Assembly: GCF_000239775.1 (NCBI RefSeq)
Contig: NZ_CAFI01000058.1
Location: forward strand, 1-39,199
Reading direction: 5' to 3'
DNA length: 39,199 nt
Source: Bradyrhizobium sp. ORS 375
GTDB taxonomy: Bacteria; Pseudomonadota; Alphaproteobacteria; Rhizobiales; Xanthobacteraceae
The translations under genes and the position numbers were made by a program. Positions 35,813 through 39,199 of this stretch are shown here, in pieces. The notes under the pieces are model-generated. The model saw nothing but the letters and a program-made list of their open reading frames with translations. It was not told where the DNA came from and made no database searches. How positions within the stretch are numbered: the first letter of the stretch is position 1; the number at the start of each line of letters is the position of its first letter.

Positions 35813-36898
35813 ATGTCGTCGCTTCCCGAAGCCAAACTGGACGTCCTGCTCGCGCACCACGCCTCGCTCGAGGCGGAGCTGCTCGGCCAGGTCAATTCCG
35901 ACCGCTACGTGCAGATCACCCGCGAGCTCGCCGAGCTCAATCCGCTGATCGACGCGGTGAAGGCTTATCGTGCAGGAGTCAAAGAGCTCGCCGACACGGA
36001 GGCGCTGATCGCCGACCCCGACACCGATGCCGAGATGCGCGCGATGGCCGAGGCGGAGCGCGACGAGCTGGTCGCGCGCCGCGGCGAGCTGGAGCAGAAG
36101 ATCCGCGTCGCGCTCTTGCCCAAGGATGCGATGGACGACCGCAACGTGGTGCTCGAAATCCGCGCCGGCACCGGCGGCGACGAGGCCTCTTTGTTCGCCG
36201 GCGACCTGTTCCGGATGTATGAGCGCTTCGCGAGCTTGCAGGGCTGGAAGGTCGAGGTGATCTCGGCCTCTGAAGGCACCGTCGGCGGCTACAAGGAAAT
36301 CATCGCCGAGGTGCAGGGGCGCGGCGCCTTCGCCAAGCTGAAATTCGAATCCGGCGTGCACCGCGTGCAGCGCGTGCCCGACACGGAGACGCAGGGCCGC
36401 ATCCACACCTCCGCAGCGACGGTGGCCGTGCTGCCGGAGGTCGAGGACGTCGACGTCGACATCAAGCAGGACGATTTGCGCATCGAGACCATGCGCGCGC
36501 AAGGCGCCGGCGGCCAGCACGTCAACAAGACCGAATCGGCGATCCGCATCACCCACATTCCGACCGGCATCGTGGTGATGATGCAGGACAGCCGCTCGCA
36601 GCACAAGAACCGCGCCTCGGCGATGAACATCCTGCGCTCGCGCATCTACGATGCCGAGCGGCAGAAGGTCGACGCCGCGCGCTCGGCCGAGCGCAAGGAG
36701 AAGGTCGGCTCCGGCGACCGCTCCGAGCGCATCCGCACCTACAATTTTCCGCAGGGACGCGTCACGGACCACCGCATCAACCTGACGCTCTACAAGCTGC
36801 CGCAGGTGATCGCGGGTGAAGCGCTGGGCGAGCTGATCGACGCGCTGACGACCGAGCACCAGGCGGCGCAGCTCGCGGCCCAGGGCGCGGCGGCGTGA
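35813..36898 (+). CDS. prfA: Peptide chain release factor 1
   Basis: A 361-aa RF1 that reads UAA and UAG stops. The ATG at 35813 starts [13 protein letters not shown]; a longer frame from 35786 lacks an ATG. The stop-codon-reading loop carries P-D-T at 189-191 ([18 protein letters not shown]), the RF1 type (P-x-T) rather than the RF2 SPF. The peptide-release loop GGQ is at 233-235 ([18 protein letters not shown]), whose Gln is the target of PrmC two genes on. Length and domains are complete. Confidence 0.98.
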   Translation: MSSLPEAKLDVLLAHHASLEAELLGQVNSDRYVQITRELAELNPLIDAVKAYRAGVKELADTEALIADPDTDAEMRAMAEAERDELVARRGELEQKIRVALLPKDAMDDRNVVLEIRAGTGGDEASLFAGDLFRMYERFASLQGWKVEVISASEGTVGGYKEIIAEVQGRGAFAKLKFESGVHRVQRVPDTETQGRIHTSAATVAVLPEVEDVDVDIKQDDLRIETMRAQGAGGQHVNKTESAIRITHIPTGIVVMMQDSRSQHKNRASAMNILRSRIYDAERQKVDAARSAERKEKVGSGDRSERIRTYNFPQGRVTDHRINLTLYKLPQVIAGEALGELIDALTTEHQAAQLAAQGAAA

Positions 36899-36946
36899 GG
36901 CGCGCCTGCGTGCTGCCAGCTGAAGCGCGGCGGCGGCGCGCCACTC

Positions 36947-37076
36947 CGGCCGTCGTCCCGGCGAACGCCGGGACCCATAACCACCGGCGTGAGTGGTTGT
37001 CGCGGAAGGCAACTCCGACTGCCCGTCCCGCACTTGCACGGCGTATGGATCCCCGCTTTCGCGGGGATGACGGGCC
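36947..37076. repeat. Inverted pair of GTCCC-type palindromes between prfA and prmC
   Basis: A forward copy with core GTCCCGGCGAACGCCGGGAC (followed by CCATAACCACCGG) and a reverse copy with core ATCCCCGCTTTCGCGGGGAT (preceded by CGTATGG). They face each other across about 55 bases. The pair ends only 15 bases before the prmC ATG. Confidence 0.8.
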
Positions 37077-37091
37077 GAGAGAGGCTGCGCG

Positions 37092-37979
37092 ATGACGGAG
37101 AGTATCGCCGGCGCGAGCATCGATTCGGCGCGACGCGCAGTGGCGGCGCGCTTGGCCGATGCGGGGCTCGATTCGCCGGAGCTCGATGCGCGGCTGCTGG
37201 TTGGGCATGCCTTGCAGCTCGATCTGACCGGCCTCGTGATGCACGGCCAACGACAGCTCAGCGATGAGGAGGCCCAGCGCCTGGACGCGCTGGTGCAGCG
37301 CCGCCTTGCCGGTGAGCCCGTCGCCCGCATTCTCGGCCACAAGGAATTCTGGGGCCTGGAGCTGCAACTCTCAGCCGACACGCTGGTGCCGCGGCCGGAC
37401 ACCGAGACGGTGGTCGAGTTGACACTGGAGCATCTCCAGGCCGGCGGCGCGCTGGCGCGGCCACTCCGCATCGCCGATCTCGGCACCGGCTCGGGCGCCA
37501 TCCTGCTGGCGCTGCTGTCCGAGCTGCCGCAGGCCTTCGGGGTCGGCACCGACATCAACACCGCCGCGCTCACGACAGCGCGGGAGAATGCGCGCGCGCT
37601 GGGACTGGATGACCGCGCCGCCCTTGTCGCCTGCTCCTACGCATCCGCGCTGGCGCCGCCGTTCGACCTGATCGTGTCGAACCCGCCCTACATTCCCTCG
37701 ACCGATATCGCCGATCTCGCGGTGGAGGTGCGAGCCCATGACCCGCTCCGCGCGCTGGACGGCGGCCGCGACGGGCTCGACGCCTATCGCGCGCTGATTC
37801 CGCAGGCCGCCTCGCTGCTCCGGCCCGGCGGAGCCGTCATCGTCGAGGTCGGTCAGGGCCAGAGCGATGACGTCGCCGGGCTGATGTCCGAGACCGGGCT
37901 GGCGAGCGATTCGTCCGCCACCAAGGCTGATCTGGGCGGTATTCCAAGGGCGGTGATGGGCCTAAAAAAGCGCCCCTAA
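37092..37979 (+). CDS. prmC: Release factor glutamine N5-methyltransferase
   Basis: A 295-aa SAM-dependent enzyme that methylates the Gln of the GGQ loop of RF1 and RF2. The helical N-domain (1-90) recognises the factor. PRPDTE at 100-105, SAM motif I DLGTGSGA at 129-136 and the catalytic NPPY at 197-200 (SNPPYIPSTDI) are all present. Its substrate gene prfA lies just upstream, separated by a repeat pair inserted in the spacer. The C-terminus (GLKKRP) is short and basic. Confidence 0.96.
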   Translation: MTESIAGASIDSARRAVAARLADAGLDSPELDARLLVGHALQLDLTGLVMHGQRQLSDEEAQRLDALVQRRLAGEPVARILGHKEFWGLELQLSADTLVPRPDTETVVELTLEHLQAGGALARPLRIADLGTGSGAILLALLSELPQAFGVGTDINTAALTTARENARALGLDDRAALVACSYASALAPPFDLIVSNPPYIPSTDIADLAVEVRAHDPLRALDGGRDGLDAYRALIPQAASLLRPGGAVIVEVGQGQSDDVAGLMSETGLASDSSATKADLGGIPRAVMGLKKRP

Positions 37980-38514
37980 AGGCTGCCGGACGCCGAAAAA
38001 GCTCTTGGAATATCCCCCGGGAGCGACTACGTTCCGCCCATAGCATCGGCGCAGGCCCCGCTGGGCGGTATTCACGGAACACCGCGGCGGACAGATGCCA
38101 GAGAGCCGCGCCGAGCGATTGGTTCCAGAACGCAGATCTGTTGAGCGCGAGAGCCGGATGGCTGCGCAGCCCACGACTGCAAAGCGAACGAAAGCCTGAC
38201 TTTGCACTTGAGGTCTTACGCTAAGCAAACTGGGTCGGTCGTGGCGTAGTCGCCCGCGCTGACTGAATGACGTGGTTCGCCGGCCGGAAGGGCTGGTGGG
38301 TGGGGAACGCGTGTTGAACGCGCTTTTGTCGAGAGAATCGGCTGTCGATCACATCGACATCGGCCAAGACCGGCATGTCGGATTCGGCATCGGTCGGCTT
38401 GGGCCATTGGGACCGCACGCACAGCGTCCGGGCCGCAGGACGGTATTTCAATACGGTATCTGTATTCCGATGACAGTCAGTGCTCCTAACGCAGGGTTGG
38501 AATAAAGGCAGGAC
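37980..38514. other. 535-bp spacer before the DUF4167 gene
   Basis: No gene or recognised repeat was found. Near the end GTATT-TC-AATAC (38443-38454) is a perfect inverted repeat, with a third GTATT at 38462, 50-70 bases before the ATG at 38515. This could be an operator, but no regulator is known. AGGCAGGAC just before the ATG supplies the ribosome binding site. Confidence 0.4.
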
Positions 38515-39199
38515 ATGAGAAACGGTCAAAACAACAAGCGGATGCGCAACCGGAATAACGGTAATAATAATAACAACCGGCGCGGCCAGAATCCGCTGAC
38601 CAGGGTGTTCGAGTCCAATGGGCCCGACATCAAGATCCGTGGCACCGCCTCTCACGTGGCCGAGAAATATGTCCAGCTCGCCCGCGACGCCCGCTCCTCG
38701 GGCGACCCCGTTGCCGCCGAGAACTACTATCAGCATGCCGAGCACTATTTCCGCCTGATTGCCGCCGCGCAGGAACAGTTCCGCCAGAACCAGCCGCAGC
38801 CGCGCAACACCGATGACCTCACCGTCGACGATCTCGATGATGACGGCGAGAGCTTCTCGAATTTCGGCCAGGAGCCGGGCTTCGTTCAGCCTCAGCCGCA
38901 GGCCCAACCTCAGCCGTTCATGCGCGACCGTGACGGCGGCCAGCGCGAGCGCGGCGACAACCAGCCGCCCTATCAGCGCGATCAGCAGCAGCCGCGCGAG
39001 CACCGCGAGGGGCGCGAGCATCGCCAGCCGCGCGAGCATCGTGAGCCGAGAGAGCCCCGCGAGCCGCGGGAACATCGCGAGTCCCAGGAGCATCGTGGCG
39101 ACCGGGAGCATCGCGAGCGTCCGCAGCCGGCCGCCTATCAGCCGCAGCCGCAGCCCGTGATCGCCGATAGCGGCGTCGACCGTCTGCCGTCCTTCATCA
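38515..39199 (+). CDS. DUF4167 domain protein, truncated by the window end
   Basis: Open from the ATG at 38515 to the edge with 228 codons visible and no stop. Residues 1-25 are Asn/Arg-rich (MRNGQNNKRMRNRNNGNNNN), a pattern suggestive of nucleic-acid contact. The DUF4167 core follows (NPLTRVFESNGPDIKIRGTA, HVAEKYVQLARDARSSGDPV, AENYYQHAEHYFRLIAAAQ, about 26-90). The remainder is disordered, with Gln/Pro runs and then tandem charged repeats (REHREGREHRQPREHREPRE and onward, about 160-205). The family is typical of Alphaproteobacteria and has no assigned role. It lies downstream of prmC, a neighbourhood I recall as conserved in this group. Confidence 0.9.
   Translation, partial: MRNGQNNKRMRNRNNGNNNNNRRGQNPLTRVFESNGPDIKIRGTASHVAEKYVQLARDARSSGDPVAAENYYQHAEHYFRLIAAAQEQFRQNQPQPRNTDDLTVDDLDDDGESFSNFGQEPGFVQPQPQAQPQPFMRDRDGGQRERGDNQPPYQRDQQQPREHREGREHRQPREHREPREPREPREHRESQEHRGDREHRERPQPAAYQPQPQPVIADSGVDRLPSFI

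Noticed and set aside
38221-39111. 296-codon minus-strand frame over the DUF4167 gene
   Set aside because: A Leu/Ala/Arg-rich shadow of the repeated charged codons. The plus strand holds a recognised family.

Overview
The window is high-GC chromosomal DNA whose proteins and gene order (secA / parvulin PPIase / argJ; comF-grxC-nit-DUF1178; ubiG-lysC-ptsP-prfA-prmC-DUF4167) match what I know of Bradyrhizobium and relatives (Nitrobacteraceae, Alphaproteobacteria). No rRNA, tRNA, integrase, transposase, phage gene or CRISPR array was seen, so this is mostly core chromosome. The organism assignment is an inference from protein recognition; no search was run.

Layout. 0-2.6 kb: an unrecognised 437-aa protein made of His-lined 11-residue helical repeats, with a clean terminator, then a convergent seven-helix membrane protein. 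2.6-8 kb: repeat-bearing spacer, PQQ glucose dehydrogenase (gcd) and an MHYT-GGDEF-EAL cyclic-di-GMP protein. 8-16 kb: a mixed accessory stretch with a leaderless solute-binding-type protein divergent from a MarR regulator, an acyl-CoA synthetase, an exported glycerophosphodiesterase, a PhzS-like flavin monooxygenase and an exported GH3 (NagZ-like) glycosidase. 16-22 kb: a repeat cluster, secA, a divergent exported peptidyl-prolyl isomerase and argJ. 22-24.6 kb: a small exported protein, a lone TadG-like pilus/VWA protein and mutT. 24.7-28.1 kb: an NDUFAF5-like methyltransferase divergent from a tight comF-grxC-nit-DUF1178 operon. 28.2-30.5 kb: two convergent EamA transporters, then a GIY-YIG nuclease gene bracketed by 35-bp perfect inverted repeats. 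30.5-39.2 kb: ubiG with a PH-domain membrane protein, lysC, ptsP (EI-Ntr), prfA, prmC and the start of a DUF4167 gene cut by the window edge.

The intergenic DNA carries at least four families of palindromic repeats. The commonest, with core GTCCC-n-GCG-nn-CGC-n-GGGAC, comes mostly as inverted pairs tens of bases apart. At 29.8-30.2 kb the same pair is spread apart and holds only the GIY-YIG gene. That association is the strongest candidate here for an undescribed element-nuclease system. Other points worth checking are the hendecad protein, an in-frame internal start in lysC with a strong ribosome binding site (predicting a separate regulatory subunit), and a near-consensus sigma-54 site upstream of ptsP.
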